The translations under genes were made by a program, and so were the position numbers. 36,496 nucleotides of DNA from Pseudomonas sp. PSB18 (GTDB lineage: Bacteria; Pseudomonadota; Gammaproteobacteria; Pseudomonadales; Pseudomonadaceae), in the NCBI RefSeq assembly GCF_014596565.1, contig NZ_NOIN01000019.1, positions 1-36,496 of the forward strand, read 5' to 3'. The notes under the pieces were generated by a model. It was not told where the DNA came from and did no database searches. It saw nothing but the letters and a program-made list of their open reading frames with translations. Shown here one piece after another: positions 1 to 8,404 of the stretch (positions are counted from its first letter, which is position 1; each line of letters opens with the position of its first letter).

Positions 1-2128
1 TGCCGTCGCTGAGGTTTTTCTCCTGCACCGTCAGCTCGCCGCCCTCGGTGTCCAGGCCGGTGATGATCACCGGATCGTCGTTGTTGTGCACTTGCAGCAC
101 CAGGTTCGCAGTGCTGGTGTCACCGTCCGCATCGGTCAGGGTGTAGGTAAAGGTCTCAGTACCGTCACCGCCACCGTGCAGACCTTTGAAATCGGTGTCG
201 GCGGGGTTGAGGGTGTAGGTGTAGGAACCGTCGGCGTTGAGCACCAGAGTGCCGTAGGTGCCGGTGAACGTGCCCGGGGTGATGGGGCCGGAAGCGACGT
301 GGTCTGCGCCTTCGCTGTCGTTGGTCAGCACACTGCCGGTCAGGGTCAGGTGGGTTTCCGAGGCAGTGCCGGCGTTGCTGTCGTCCACCGCATGGGGCAA
401 GTCATCGACGATGTTCACATCGAGATTGCCAGTTGCCGTAGTGCCGTTGTCATCCGTGGCGACGACGGTGAACTGCTCGCTGAGGCTGTTGGCACCGTTG
501 GCGTTCGGGTGGGCTTCGTTGTCCAGCAGGGTGTAGCTGTAGCTGACTACCCCGGTGGCCGCGTTGAAGCCGGTGATGGTCAGGGTGTTGCCCAACGCCG
601 TGGTGATGGACTGTGGAAAACCTGCCGCCACGCCGCCGCTGACGACACTGATGCCTCCGACGCTCAGGGTTTGCACGCCGTCCAGCGCGGTCACGGTAAA
701 GGTGCCGTTTTGGGTCAATGCCGGCGCATCGGGACTGCTGCCGTCGCTGAGGTTTTTCTCCTGCACCGTCAGCTCGCCACCCTCGGTGTTCAGGCCGGTG
801 ATGATCACCGGATCGTCGTTGTTGTGCACTTGCAGCACCAGGTTCGCAGTGCTGGTATCGCCATCCGCATCGGTCAGGGTATAGGTGAAGGTTTCGGTAC
901 CGCTTCCCCCGCCGTGCAGCGCCACGAATTGCGGGTCGCTAGTGTCCAGGGTGTAGGTGTATGTACCGTTGGGGTTGAGCACCAGGGTGCCGTAGGTTCC
1001 GGTGAACGTCCCGCCGATGATCGGCCCGCTGTCGGGACCGGTGGGTATGCGGTCGGCACCCTGGTGGTCGTTGGGCAATACGCTGCCGGTGAGGGTGACC
1101 AGGGTTTCCGAGGCGGTGCTGGCGTTGTTGTCGTCGATCGCCTGGGGCACGTCGTCGGTGATGTTGACGTCCAGAGTGCCGGTGGCGCTGTCGCCGTCAG
1201 TGTCCACGGCCACGACCGGGAACTGCTCGGTGAGGGTGTTGGCACCGTCGCCGGTTGGATGGATTTCATTGTCGAGCAGGGTGTAGGTGTAGCTGACCAC
1301 GCCGGTGGCGGGGTTGTACCCGGTGATGGTCAGGGTGTTGCCCAGCGCGGTGGTGATGGCCTGAGGGAAACCTGCGGGGACGCCACCGGCTATCACGCTG
1401 ATGCCGCCGATGCTCAGGCTGCTCAGCCCGTCAGGTGCGTTCACGGTAAAAGTGCCGCTTTGTACCAACGCACCCGGATTGCTGGCTGAGCCGTCGGGCA
1501 AGTTAGCCTCGTTTGCGGTCAGTTCGCCACCTTCCACGCTCAGCCCGTCGAGGGTCACGGGATTGTCTGGGGGTTCAGGGGTCACCGGTGGCACGGCTTC
1601 ATTGTTGCCGTTGTCATTCCCATCGCCAGCCAGGCGTATCAGCGGAAATTCGGGAATTCCATTGAACCCGGCTGTAGGAAAGCCGATCTGCGGTGCAACG
1701 GCCCCGCCCACCTCTTCCAGCAGAACGAAGCTGTGCCCCCCGCCCAAAGCACCGGGCGCGTTACCGGCACCGGGGCCGGCGGCCGTGGCTTCGCCGGTCT
1801 GGGTCGGGTCGGCACCGGCGGCGATGGCTTGCTGCAGTTTCTGCACATCGGTCAGTTGCCCGGTGGTCGGAGTCACCTCTTCAGGCGCCTCGACATGGGG
1901 GACCTGATGGGCGAGCAACTGCGTGGAGAGTGTCAGGTTGCTTTCACGGCCCAGGGTCAGGTCCTGGCCGTTCGCAAGATGTACGGCCACCGCCCCTTCG
2001 GCACCGGTGATCAGGTGCTCGCCGGCATACAGCCGATCCCCTTCGACCAGAGGTCGCCGCTGGCCTGCGGCCGTCTCTGCGAAAACCTGCCCCACGATCT
2101 TGCTGACGGTACCGATGAGCGCTGCCAT
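1..2128 (-). CDS. LapA/MapA-like giant type I-secreted adhesin, N-terminal part (C-terminus off the left edge)
   Basis: An open frame of 709 codons starts at an ATG 7 nt after a GGAGG ribosome site and runs without a stop off the left edge. The first ~150 residues match the retention module of LapA-family adhesins: a small beta-rich domain, the conserved stretch QQAIAAGADPT, the site TAAG at residues 115-118, then GGGHSFVLLEE and IGFPTAGFNG. In this family the retention module plugs the TolC-like pore and anchors the adhesin on the cell, and the periplasmic protease LapG cuts at TAAG to release it when c-di-GMP is low. After residue ~190 come long tandem repeats rich in TYTLTDADGDTSTA-type motifs, as in T1SS repeat adhesins. 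The Ca-binding RTX end should lie outside. The divergent gene set is its presumed exporter. No lapD or lapG is visible here. Whether this is LapA, MapA or another paralogue cannot be settled. Confidence 0.9.
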   Translation of the reverse strand, partial: MAALIGTVSKIVGQVFAETAAGQRRPLVEGDRLYAGEHLITGAEGAVAVHLANGQDLTLGRESNLTLSTQLLAHQVPHVEAPEEVTPTTGQLTDVQKLQQAIAAGADPTQTGEATAAGPGAGNAPGALGGGHSFVLLEEVGGAVAPQIGFPTAGFNGIPEFPLIRLAGDGNDNGNNEAVPPVTPEPPDNPVTLDGLSVEGGELTANEANLPDGSASNPGALVQSGTFTVNAPDGLSSLSIGGISVIAGGVPAGFPQAITTALGNTLTITGYNPATGVVSYTYTLLDNEIHPTGDGANTLTEQFPVVAVDTDGDSATGTLDVNITDDVPQAIDDNNASTASETLVTLTGSVLPNDHQGADRIPTGPDSGPIIGGTFTGTYGTLVLNPNGTYTYTLDTSDPQFVALHGGGSGTETFTYTLTDADGDTSTANLVLQVHNNDDPVIITGLNTEGGELTVQEKNLSDGSSPDAPALTQNGTFTVTALDGVQTLSVGGISVVSGGVAAGFPQSITTALGNTLTITGFNAATGVVSYSYTLLDNEAHPNANGANSLSEQFTVVATDDNGTTATGNLDVNIVDDLPHAVDDSNAGTASETHLTLTGSVLTNDSEGADHVASGPITPGTFTGTYGTLVLNADGSYTYTLNPADTDFKGLHGGGDGTETFTYTLTDADGDTSTANLVLQVHNNDDPVIITGLDTEGGELTVQEKNLSDG
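68..1555 (-). repeat. Tandem ~246-residue repeats in the adhesin
   Basis: The segment starting at base 1 recurs almost exactly at base 739, a period of 738 nt (246 codons). Each unit starts near G-L-x-T/V-E-G-G-E-L and ends near Q-V-H-N-N-D-D-P-V-I-I-T. One unit of roughly 750 nt and one of 738 nt are complete here and a third begins at the left edge. The left pair is nearly identical, while the first unit (nearest the N-terminus) is more diverged. Unit boundaries are approximate. The repeats extend the adhesin away from the cell surface. Confidence 0.8.
1775..1786 (-). other. Candidate LapG cleavage site (TAAG)
   Basis: Codons 115-118 of the adhesin read T-A-A-G, immediately before a Gly/Pro-rich linker and the GGGHSF block. 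This is the position of the di-alanine site cut by LapG in characterised LapA proteins. A second TAAG occurs at residues 19-22, but it lies inside the predicted folded N-terminal domain and is less likely to be accessible. Confidence 0.75.
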
Positions 2129-2579
2129 GTGCATTCCTCCGTTGCCAACCGCGGTCGGCACCTGTTTTAGGTGAAGAAATTCGTGCTCGGGGCGGCCAAG
2201 AAATCTGGAAAATCTGCCAGCTTTCGCAGGTTTCAGAAGCGCTAGCTCTTTGCCACAATGACAAAAAACCGTCGCTTAAACGCCTGCTCGTTCTGCCCTG
2301 TCAGCACCTCTTCACATTGTTTCAAAATTCCAATGGAACTTTTATTTGACGTCTAAAAGTCGTCAGAGCCCGCATTTTAAAAGGCTTACCCCCAAAACAA
2401 TGTGCCGCTTTTTTCCGGGTTCATAAGTTTTTTTCGACATAAGCCTTATGAGAAATTCTTCTTAGGTTTCCCCCAGGATGTTCTTAGCTGTGTTGTTACA
2501 AGGTTGAAACGGTTTTGATCTTAAATACGTCAATATTCTGGCGACACAGAAGCACAACAGACCTCAGGAGATGCACCCC
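2129..2579. promoter_or_regulatory. Divergent intergenic region between adhesin and secretion operon
   Basis: These 451 nt separate two divergently read genes and hold no convincing ORF. The sequence is clearly more AT-rich than the flanking genes, especially from about 2320 to 2540, so promoters for both directions are expected here. I could not identify a -35/-10 pair with good spacing on either strand. A 19-bp dyad lies at 2347-2365 (listed separately). The right end carries an AGGAG ribosome site at 2566-2570. Confidence 0.6.
2347..2365. promoter_or_regulatory. Imperfect 19-bp dyad, candidate operator
   Basis: Arms TGACGTCT and AGTCGTCA are inverted around AAA with one mismatched pair. 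The dyad sits in the AT-rich middle of the divergent region, where a regulator could act on both the adhesin and its exporter. It does not match the FleQ consensus as I remember it. The identity of any binding protein is unknown. Confidence 0.35.
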
Positions 2580-3938
2580 ATGCGCGTTTTATCCCCTCTT
2601 TGCAGCGCCGTTCTGCTGGCCATGGCCTGCACTTCTGCTGCGCAGGCCATGTCGCTGACCGAAGCGATCCAGAGCACCATCGCGACTCACCCTGAACTGG
2701 CGCAACGAGTGGACAGCCGTCTGTCGGCCAATGAAGACGTCAAGGTCGCCAGAGGGGGCTTCTTTCCGTCAGTGGATTTGAATGCCGGCTACGGCCGTGG
2801 CTACAGTGACAACCCCAACACCCGCGCTCTGGGTAATCACAACACCAATACCCTGACCTATACCCAGTCGGAGCTGCGCCTGCGGCAGATGCTCTTTGAC
2901 GGGTTCAACACCAGCAATGAGGTGGAGCGCACCAAGGGCGTCGTCAATTCCCGTGCCTATTACGCACAAGGCACCGCCCAGGACCTGGCCCTGCGCACCA
3001 TTGAGGTCTACCTCGAAGTGCTCAAGCGTCGCGAACTGGTGACCCTGGCCAAGAACAACCTGCAGGCACACCTGCGGGTCAACGACCAGATCGGCCTGCG
3101 CACCCAGCGCGGGGTGGGCAGCACCGCCGACTCCGATCAGTCCAATGCCCGTCGGGCCCTGGCGGAAAACAACTACGACACCGCCCAGGTCGACCTGGCC
3201 GACGCTGAGGCGAACTTCTACAGCGTGGTCGGGCGCATGCCCGATGAGCTGGAAGCACCGCCGTCGACCAAGGGGGAAATGCCCGCCGACCTGCGCGAAG
3301 CCCAGCAGAGCATGGTGGACAACCACCCGTATCTGAAATCGGCCCAGGCCGACGTGCAGTCCGCCGAGAGCCAATATGAAGTGGCCAAATCACCGTTCTA
3401 CCCGCGCTTCGACGCCGAGGCCGCGGTGGGCGCCAATAACAACATCGGTGGCGAAGAAGGTCACGACAACAACTGGCGGGTCGGTGTGGTGATGAACTAC
3501 AACCTGTTCCGCGGCGGCAGCGACAAGGCACGGTTGGCGTCCAACGCGCACCAGATCGACCAGGCCATGGACATCCGCAACAATGCCCTGCGCCAGCTCA
3601 ACGAAGACACGCGCCTGGCCTGGAACGCGATGCTCAACGCTCGCAAACAGACCCCCACCGCCCGGGAATACGCCGACACCACCGCCCGCGTGCGCGCCGC
3701 CTACCAGGATCAGTTCGGCCTCGGCCAGCGGACCCTGCTCGACCTGCTCGACAGCGAAAACGAGCTGTACAACGCCAATCGTCGCTACACCGAAGTGCGC
3801 TACACCGAGGAATACTCGATGTACCGGGTGCTGGCGAACATGGGCCTGTTGTTGAGCAAACAACGGATCGTGCTGCCGGCCGACGCCATCGCCCAGACCG
3901 AAGTCAAGAGCGAAGCACGGCTGCCCGAATTGAAATAG
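2580..3938 (+). CDS. TolC-family outer-membrane channel of the adhesin type I secretion system (LapE/MapE-like)
   Basis: 452 residues, the usual size of TolC-type exit ducts. An ATG nine bases upstream lies directly against the AGGAG site, so the start at 2580 (9-nt spacing) is preferred. Residues 1-23 form a signal peptide ending AQA, and the mature protein starts MSLTEAIQ. Two outer-membrane-efflux repeats follow, each with the family pattern: NPELAQ-like helix starts, QLRLRQMLFDG in the first half and VVMNYNLFRGG in the second, and the late GQRTLLDLLDSENEL motif typical of TolC. The protein should form the trimeric outer-membrane pore in which the adhesin retention module lodges. It is the first gene of a three-gene operon (19 nt to the next). 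The order TolC-ABC-HlyD matches lapEBC in P. fluorescens as I recall it, but MapE is equally possible. Confidence 0.92.
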   Translation: MRVLSPLCSAVLLAMACTSAAQAMSLTEAIQSTIATHPELAQRVDSRLSANEDVKVARGGFFPSVDLNAGYGRGYSDNPNTRALGNHNTNTLTYTQSELRLRQMLFDGFNTSNEVERTKGVVNSRAYYAQGTAQDLALRTIEVYLEVLKRRELVTLAKNNLQAHLRVNDQIGLRTQRGVGSTADSDQSNARRALAENNYDTAQVDLADAEANFYSVVGRMPDELEAPPSTKGEMPADLREAQQSMVDNHPYLKSAQADVQSAESQYEVAKSPFYPRFDAEAAVGANNNIGGEEGHDNNWRVGVVMNYNLFRGGSDKARLASNAHQIDQAMDIRNNALRQLNEDTRLAWNAMLNARKQTPTAREYADTTARVRAAYQDQFGLGQRTLLDLLDSENELYNANRRYTEVRYTEEYSMYRVLANMGLLLSKQRIVLPADAIAQTEVKSEARLPELK

Positions 3939-3957
3939 CCCACTGGGAGCGATCAAT

Positions 3958-6117
3958 GTGACCAGCATGGAACCCGCTATCCCCGGCGCCGATCCGCGCC
4001 TGAGCTTCGATGACCCTCTGCTGGATGGTCTGTTGATCCTCTGTAAACTCCATGGCGCGGCGGTCAGCCGCGCCAGCCTCAGCGCCGGGCTCCCAATGGC
4101 GCACCAACGACTGAGCCTGGACCTGCTGCCTCGTGCAACGGCCCGGGCCGGTTTGCAGGCACGGCTGCTGCGCCGTGGCCTGGCTGAGATTTCACCGCTC
4201 AATCTACCGGTGATGCTGATCCTGGCCGGTGGTCGTTGCGCGGTATTGCGACGTTGGCACGAGGATGGCCGGGCACTGATCCTGCCCTGCGAAGCCGATG
4301 GCGGCGAGCAATGGGTCAGCCGCGAGGAACTGACCGCCGATTACGCTGGCCAGGCACTGTTCGCCCGGCCACGCCATGAACTCGAAGACCTGCGCTCGCC
4401 CCTGGTGCCAAGGGTCGAGGCATGGTTTCGCGACACCTTGAAACTGTCCCGTTGGCTGTACAGCGACGCGATCCTGGCGAGCCTGCTCATCAACCTGCTG
4501 GGGCTGATGGTGCCGCTGTTCGTCATGCAGACCTACGACCGCGTGGTGCCGAACCAGGCCACGTCCACCCTGTGGGTGTTGGCCGTGGGGCTGTTGATCG
4601 GCACCGGCTTCGAGTTGGTGCTGCGGGTGGTGCGCGCCCACTTGCTGGACAGCGCCGGCAAGAAAACCGACGTGATTCTCTCCGCCACCCTGTTCGAACG
4701 CATCACCGGCATGGCGATGAAGGCCCGGCCGGTGACCATCGGCGGGTTCGCCCAGAGCATCCATGACTTTCAGGGCCTGCGGGAGTTTCTCACCGCCGTG
4801 ACCCTCACCAGCCTGATCGACCTCCCTTTCGCCGTGTTGATGCTGCTGGTGATCGGCTTGCTGGGGGGCTGGCTGGTGGTCATTCCGGTGGTGGCGTTTC
4901 CGATCACGGTGATCTTCGCGATGATCATCCAGGTGCGCCTGCGCGACACCGTACAAAAAAGCCTGGCCCTGGGTGCCCAGCGCCAGGCCTTGCTGATCGA
5001 AACCCTCGGCGGCCTGGAGACCCTCAAGGCCTGCAGCGCGGAAAGCGAGCGCCAGCATCAATGGGAAAGCACCCACGGTGCCCTCACCCGCCTGGACAGC
5101 CACGCACGCAGCCTCTCGGCGCTGGCGACCAACGGCACCCTGTTCCTGCAACAACTGGCCGGCATGACCACCATTGTCGCCGGGGTCTACAGCATCATCG
5201 CCGGCAACCTCAGCGTCGGCGCACTGGTGGCGTCCTATATGCTGGGCAGCCGGGTCCTGGCGCCGCTGGGGCAGATCGCCGGACTGATCACCCGTTACCA
5301 GCAGGCCCAGCTCACCATGCGCAGCACCGATGCCCTGATGGCGTTGCCCCAGGAACGCGATGCCAAGCAACGGCCCCTGGACCGCACCCAGTTGCAGGGC
5401 GCGCTGGATGTCCAAGGCGTGACATTCCACTACAACGACCAGAGCACACCGGCGCTGTCGAACGCGAGCTTTCATCTCAAGGCCGGCGAACGGGTCGGGA
5501 TCATCGGACGCAGTGGCTCGGGCAAAAGCACCCTGGCGCGCCTGGTGATGGGTTTTTATGAACCGCAGGAAGGCCAGCTGTTGCTCGACGGCCTGGACCT
5601 GCGGCAACTGGACGTCGCCGACCTGCGCCAACAGATCGGCTATGTCGCCCATGACCTGCCGCTGCTGGCCGGTAGCCTGCGCGATAACCTGACCCTCGGT
5701 GCCCGCTACATCAGCGATGCACGCATGCTTGAAGTGGCGGAACTGACCGGTGTCAGCGAACTGGCCCGCCAGCACCCCCAGGGCTTCGACCGCCCGGTGG
5801 GCGAACGCGGCCAACTGCTCTCCGGTGGCCAGCGCCAGGCCGTGCTGCTGGCCCGGGCCCTGTTGCTCGACCCACCGATCCTGCTGTTGGACGAACCTAC
5901 CAGCGCCATGGACAACAGCAGCGAAGACACCTTGCGACAAAAGCTTCACACCCACATCCAGGGCAAGACCTTGCTACTGGTCACGCACCGCACCTCGATG
6001 CTGAGCCTGGTGGATCGCCTGGTGGTGCTGGACAACGGCCGGATCGTCGCGGATGGGCCGAAGGAAGTGGTGATCGATGCGCTGCGCAAAGGGCGGGTGG
6101 GCTCCGGAACGGCCTAG
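3958..6117 (+). CDS. Type I secretion ABC permease/ATPase with degenerate peptidase-C39-like domain (LapB/MapB-like)
   Basis: 719 residues, full length for a type I secretion exporter. The GTG at 3958 is chosen because GGAG lies 8 nt upstream; the ATG at 3967 would be 17 nt away. Residues 1 to ~130 form an N-terminal C39-like domain that I judge non-proteolytic, since the usual catalytic Cys context is absent, as in exporters of RTX proteins. Residues ~160-440 hold the transmembrane core. The ATPase has Walker A GRSGSGKS at 517-524, signature LSGGQRQ at 621-627, Walker B LLLDEP at 642-647 and the H-loop His at 677. It should sit in the inner membrane and energise export of the divergent adhesin, partnering the genes on either side. 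Confidence 0.93.
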   Translation: MTSMEPAIPGADPRLSFDDPLLDGLLILCKLHGAAVSRASLSAGLPMAHQRLSLDLLPRATARAGLQARLLRRGLAEISPLNLPVMLILAGGRCAVLRRWHEDGRALILPCEADGGEQWVSREELTADYAGQALFARPRHELEDLRSPLVPRVEAWFRDTLKLSRWLYSDAILASLLINLLGLMVPLFVMQTYDRVVPNQATSTLWVLAVGLLIGTGFELVLRVVRAHLLDSAGKKTDVILSATLFERITGMAMKARPVTIGGFAQSIHDFQGLREFLTAVTLTSLIDLPFAVLMLLVIGLLGGWLVVIPVVAFPITVIFAMIIQVRLRDTVQKSLALGAQRQALLIETLGGLETLKACSAESERQHQWESTHGALTRLDSHARSLSALATNGTLFLQQLAGMTTIVAGVYSIIAGNLSVGALVASYMLGSRVLAPLGQIAGLITRYQQAQLTMRSTDALMALPQERDAKQRPLDRTQLQGALDVQGVTFHYNDQSTPALSNASFHLKAGERVGIIGRSGSGKSTLARLVMGFYEPQEGQLLLDGLDLRQLDVADLRQQIGYVAHDLPLLAGSLRDNLTLGARYISDARMLEVAELTGVSELARQHPQGFDRPVGERGQLLSGGQRQAVLLARALLLDPPILLLDEPTSAMDNSSEDTLRQKLHTHIQGKTLLLVTHRTSMLSLVDRLVVLDNGRIVADGPKEVVIDALRKGRVGSGTA

Positions 6118-6134
6118 CGAGCACCACCGAACCC

Positions 6135-6281
6135 TGTGGCGAGGGGATTTAGCGAAACGTCGCACCGCCCCGCTGGGCTGCAAAGCGGCCCCAAAACAGT
6201 CAACTCAATCTGCCTGATATACCGAGGTGTCAGGTTTTAGGGCCGCTTCGCAGCCCAGCGGGGATAAATCCCCTCGCCACA
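6135..6281. repeat. REPIN-like palindromic element (paired inverted REPs)
   Basis: Arms starting TGTGGCGAGGGGATTT and ending AAATCCCCTCGCCACA are perfect complements. Each is followed inward by a GCTGGGCTGC(A/G)AAGCGGCCCC-type hairpin. The element fills most of the 208-nt gap between the ABC and adaptor genes, so it may form RNA structure inside the operon message and alter expression of the downstream gene. Related copies lie at 12382-12514 and 18207-18339. Confidence 0.85.
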
Positions 6282-6325
6282 AAAACCGTGCCCAGCATTA
6301 CTTCACTTAACCGACGGGTATCCCC

Positions 6326-7690
6326 ATGTCTGCCCAAACATCCGATCCAGCCACCCGAAGCTACTTCGGCAGTTTCAGCAAAAGTGCCGAAAGCGAGTTC
6401 ATGCCGGAAACCGCCGGTGCGGCGCTGCAGGACTCACCCCGTCGATCCCGCGTCACCGTGTGGCTGGCCGCAGGGCTGATCGTCACCGCACTGGTCTGGG
6501 CGAAACTGGCAATCCTGCAAGAAGTCACCACCGGCGAGGGCAAGGCGATTCCCTCGAGCAAGGTTCAGGTGATCCAGAACCTGGAGGGCGGCATCGTCAC
6601 CGAGATCTTTGTGCGCGAAGGCCAGATGGTGAACAAGGGCGACACCCTGCTGCGCCTGGACGATACGCGGTATCGGTCGAACAAGGGCGAGAGCGAGGCC
6701 GACCGCTATGCCTTGATGGCCCAGGTCCAGCGCCTGTCGGCGGAAGCCGAGGGACGACCATTCCAGGTATCGGCCGAGGTGACCGCCAAGGCTCCGCAAG
6801 TGGCCGAGGACGAGCGCTCGCTGTATGAGCAACGGCAACGACGCCTGGCCAGCGAACAGCGGACCCTGACCGAACAACTGCGACAAAAGACCCAGGAGCT
6901 GGCGGAGTTTCGCTCCAAGCAAGGCCAGTTCAGTTCCAGCCTGGCCCTGCTGCAAGAGGAAATGAACATGTCCGCGCCGCTGGTGAGCACCGGGGCGGTA
7001 TCACCGGTGGAAATCCTGCGGCTCAAGCGCAGCGCGGTGGAGATCCGCGGCTCGCTCAACGCCACCACCCTGGCGATTCCCCGGGCTGAATCGGCCATTA
7101 ACGAAATCAAGAGCAAGATCGACGAATCGGAACAGACGTTCCGCTCCGACGCGGCCAAGGAACTCAACGAGAAACGCACGGACCTGTCGAAGATCACCGC
7201 CTCGAGCATCGCCATCGACGACCGCGTGACCCGCACCACCGTGGTTTCACCGGTGCATGGGGTGATCAAGCAGCTCAAGGTCAACACCATCGGCGGCGTA
7301 GTGCAACCAGGCAGCGACATGGTGGAAATCGTGCCCATGGAGGACAACCTGCTGATCGAAGCCAAAGTCCGCCCGCAAGACGTTGCTTTCCTGAATCCGG
7401 GCCAGAAAGCCATGGTCAAGTTCAGCGCCTATGACTACACGATCTACGGCGGGCTCAGTGCCCGACTCGAACTGATCGGTGCCGACACCATCACCGACGA
7501 CAAGGGCAACAGTTTCTACCTGATCCAGGTGCGTACCGATAAGAACCATCTGGGCGGCGACACCAAACCGCTGCTGATCATCCCGGGGATGGTGGCGACG
7601 GTGGACATTATTACCGGGGAGAAAAGTGTGCTGGATTACCTGCTCAAGCCGGTGTTGAAGGCGCGGACCGAGGCGATGCGCGAGCGGTAA
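6326..7690 (+). CDS. HlyD-family periplasmic adaptor of type I secretion (LapC/MapC-like)
   Basis: 454 residues, normal for HlyD adaptors. A short cytoplasmic N-terminus precedes one transmembrane helix at about residues 44-62. Then come a lipoyl/biotinyl half (VIQNLEGGIVTEIFVREGQMV region), a long coiled coil (~residues 115-300, rich in Q/E/R/L) and the second lipoyl half with TTVVSPVHGVIKQL and GGVVQPGSDMVEIVP, both family hallmarks. A beta-barrel (PGQKAMVKFSAYDYTIYG) and an IPGMVATVDI-like C-terminus complete it. It should bridge the inner-membrane ABC protein and the TolC-like channel. It is the last gene of the secretion operon, separated from the ABC gene by a REPIN, and converges on the DTW gene. 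No LapD/LapG gene follows. Confidence 0.92.
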   Translation: MSAQTSDPATRSYFGSFSKSAESEFMPETAGAALQDSPRRSRVTVWLAAGLIVTALVWAKLAILQEVTTGEGKAIPSSKVQVIQNLEGGIVTEIFVREGQMVNKGDTLLRLDDTRYRSNKGESEADRYALMAQVQRLSAEAEGRPFQVSAEVTAKAPQVAEDERSLYEQRQRRLASEQRTLTEQLRQKTQELAEFRSKQGQFSSSLALLQEEMNMSAPLVSTGAVSPVEILRLKRSAVEIRGSLNATTLAIPRAESAINEIKSKIDESEQTFRSDAAKELNEKRTDLSKITASSIAIDDRVTRTTVVSPVHGVIKQLKVNTIGGVVQPGSDMVEIVPMEDNLLIEAKVRPQDVAFLNPGQKAMVKFSAYDYTIYGGLSARLELIGADTITDDKGNSFYLIQVRTDKNHLGGDTKPLLIIPGMVATVDIITGEKSVLDYLLKPVLKARTEAMRER

Positions 7691-7695
7691 TGGCC

Positions 7696-7803
7696 TGATC
7701 GTTCCCACGCTCTGCGTGGGCATGCATCCTGTGACGCTCCGCGTCCTTGGGAGGACGCTGAGCGTCCCTGGCGGCATTCCCACGCGGAGCGTGGGAACGA
7801 TCA
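7696..7803. repeat. Palindromic repeat element between convergent genes
   Basis: Perfect 15-nt outer arms (TGATCGTTCCCACGC and its complement) enclose further inverted segments (CTCTGCGTGG / GGAGCGTGG and GACGCTCCGCGTCC / GGACGCTGAGCGTCC). It fills the 113 nt between the 3' ends of the adaptor and DTW genes almost completely and abuts the DTW stop codon. It could act as a bidirectional transcription end. The sequence type differs from the other REPs here. Confidence 0.8.
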
Positions 7804-8397
7804 TCAGTGGGTGTGGTTACGCTGGTAAGTCTCCTCCCCCATCGCCGCAATCTGCCCCTCGATCAACGCCTCGAACGGCCTGAGCAACGGCTCGAAACTC
7901 ATCGGCGCTTCCAGCACCTGCAACGCCTGGACAATCGCCTCCACCGTCGACAGCGCCCCAGGTCCTGGTGCCTTGCGTAGGCGGTAACGGGACACTCCGC
8001 CGTCGGCCAGCGTCACCCTCGGCAGCGCCGCCAGTAAAGGATTGAGGTGCAGCAACTTGCGCGCCTTGCGCCAGGTGCCGTCCGGCACGACCAATAGCAG
8101 TGGATCATCGGACGGCCCACAGGTCTGCAACGGCTGCGCGTCCTCGCCGGGAAACAGCAGGCAGGCCCGATACCCCGGTCGATCGAGCAACGCAGGCAGA
8201 TCCTCGAACACTTCCCCCACGATCAACTCGGCATTGTTGAGCCCCAGCGCCGCCAACCGGGCGGTGTTCAAGGCGTGGTTCACTTCGCTGGGATGTTGCA
8301 ACAGCAGGACCCGGGTGCGGCTGTCGAGGCTAGGGATCAGCGGGCACAGGCAATGGCTTTGCGGTCTGTGGCAGCGCGAGCAATGGATTCTGGACAT
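7804..8397 (-). CDS. DTW-domain protein, probable tRNA-uridine aminocarboxypropyltransferase (TapT/YfiP-like)
   Basis: 197 residues from the ATG at 8397, which has GAGG five bases upstream; a GTG at 8403 is the alternative. Four N-terminal cysteines (C6, C9, C16, C18) make a metal-binding knuckle. The family's D-x-T-W motif appears as PDGTWRKARKLL with D106, T108 and W109. Family members transfer the aminocarboxypropyl group of S-adenosylmethionine to uridine in the tRNA variable loop (acp3U47). It begins 7 nt after the stop of the upstream LysR gene, so the two are probably co-transcribed. Assignment to the family is firm; the exact tRNA target is inferred. Confidence 0.88.
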   Translation of the reverse strand: MSRIHCSRCHRPQSHCLCPLIPSLDSRTRVLLLQHPSEVNHALNTARLAALGLNNAELIVGEVFEDLPALLDRPGYRACLLFPGEDAQPLQTCGPSDDPLLLVVPDGTWRKARKLLHLNPLLAALPRVTLADGGVSRYRLRKAPGPGALSTVEAIVQALQVLEAPMSFEPLLRPFEALIEGQIAAMGEETYQRNHTH

Positions 8398-8404
8398 CGT
8401 CACC

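Noticed and set aside
86..1489. A 467-codon plus-strand frame across the left end
   Set aside because: It lies antisense to the adhesin repeats and is repetitive only because they are. The minus strand gives a canonical retention module and repeats.
2504..2532. A sigma-70 promoter before the TolC-like gene (TTGAAA)
   Set aside because: No acceptable -10 at 16-18 nt spacing, so no promoter was called.
4204..5955. A 583-codon frame antisense to the ABC exporter
   Set aside because: His/Gln-rich shadow of high-GC coding sequence; the plus strand carries all ABC motifs.
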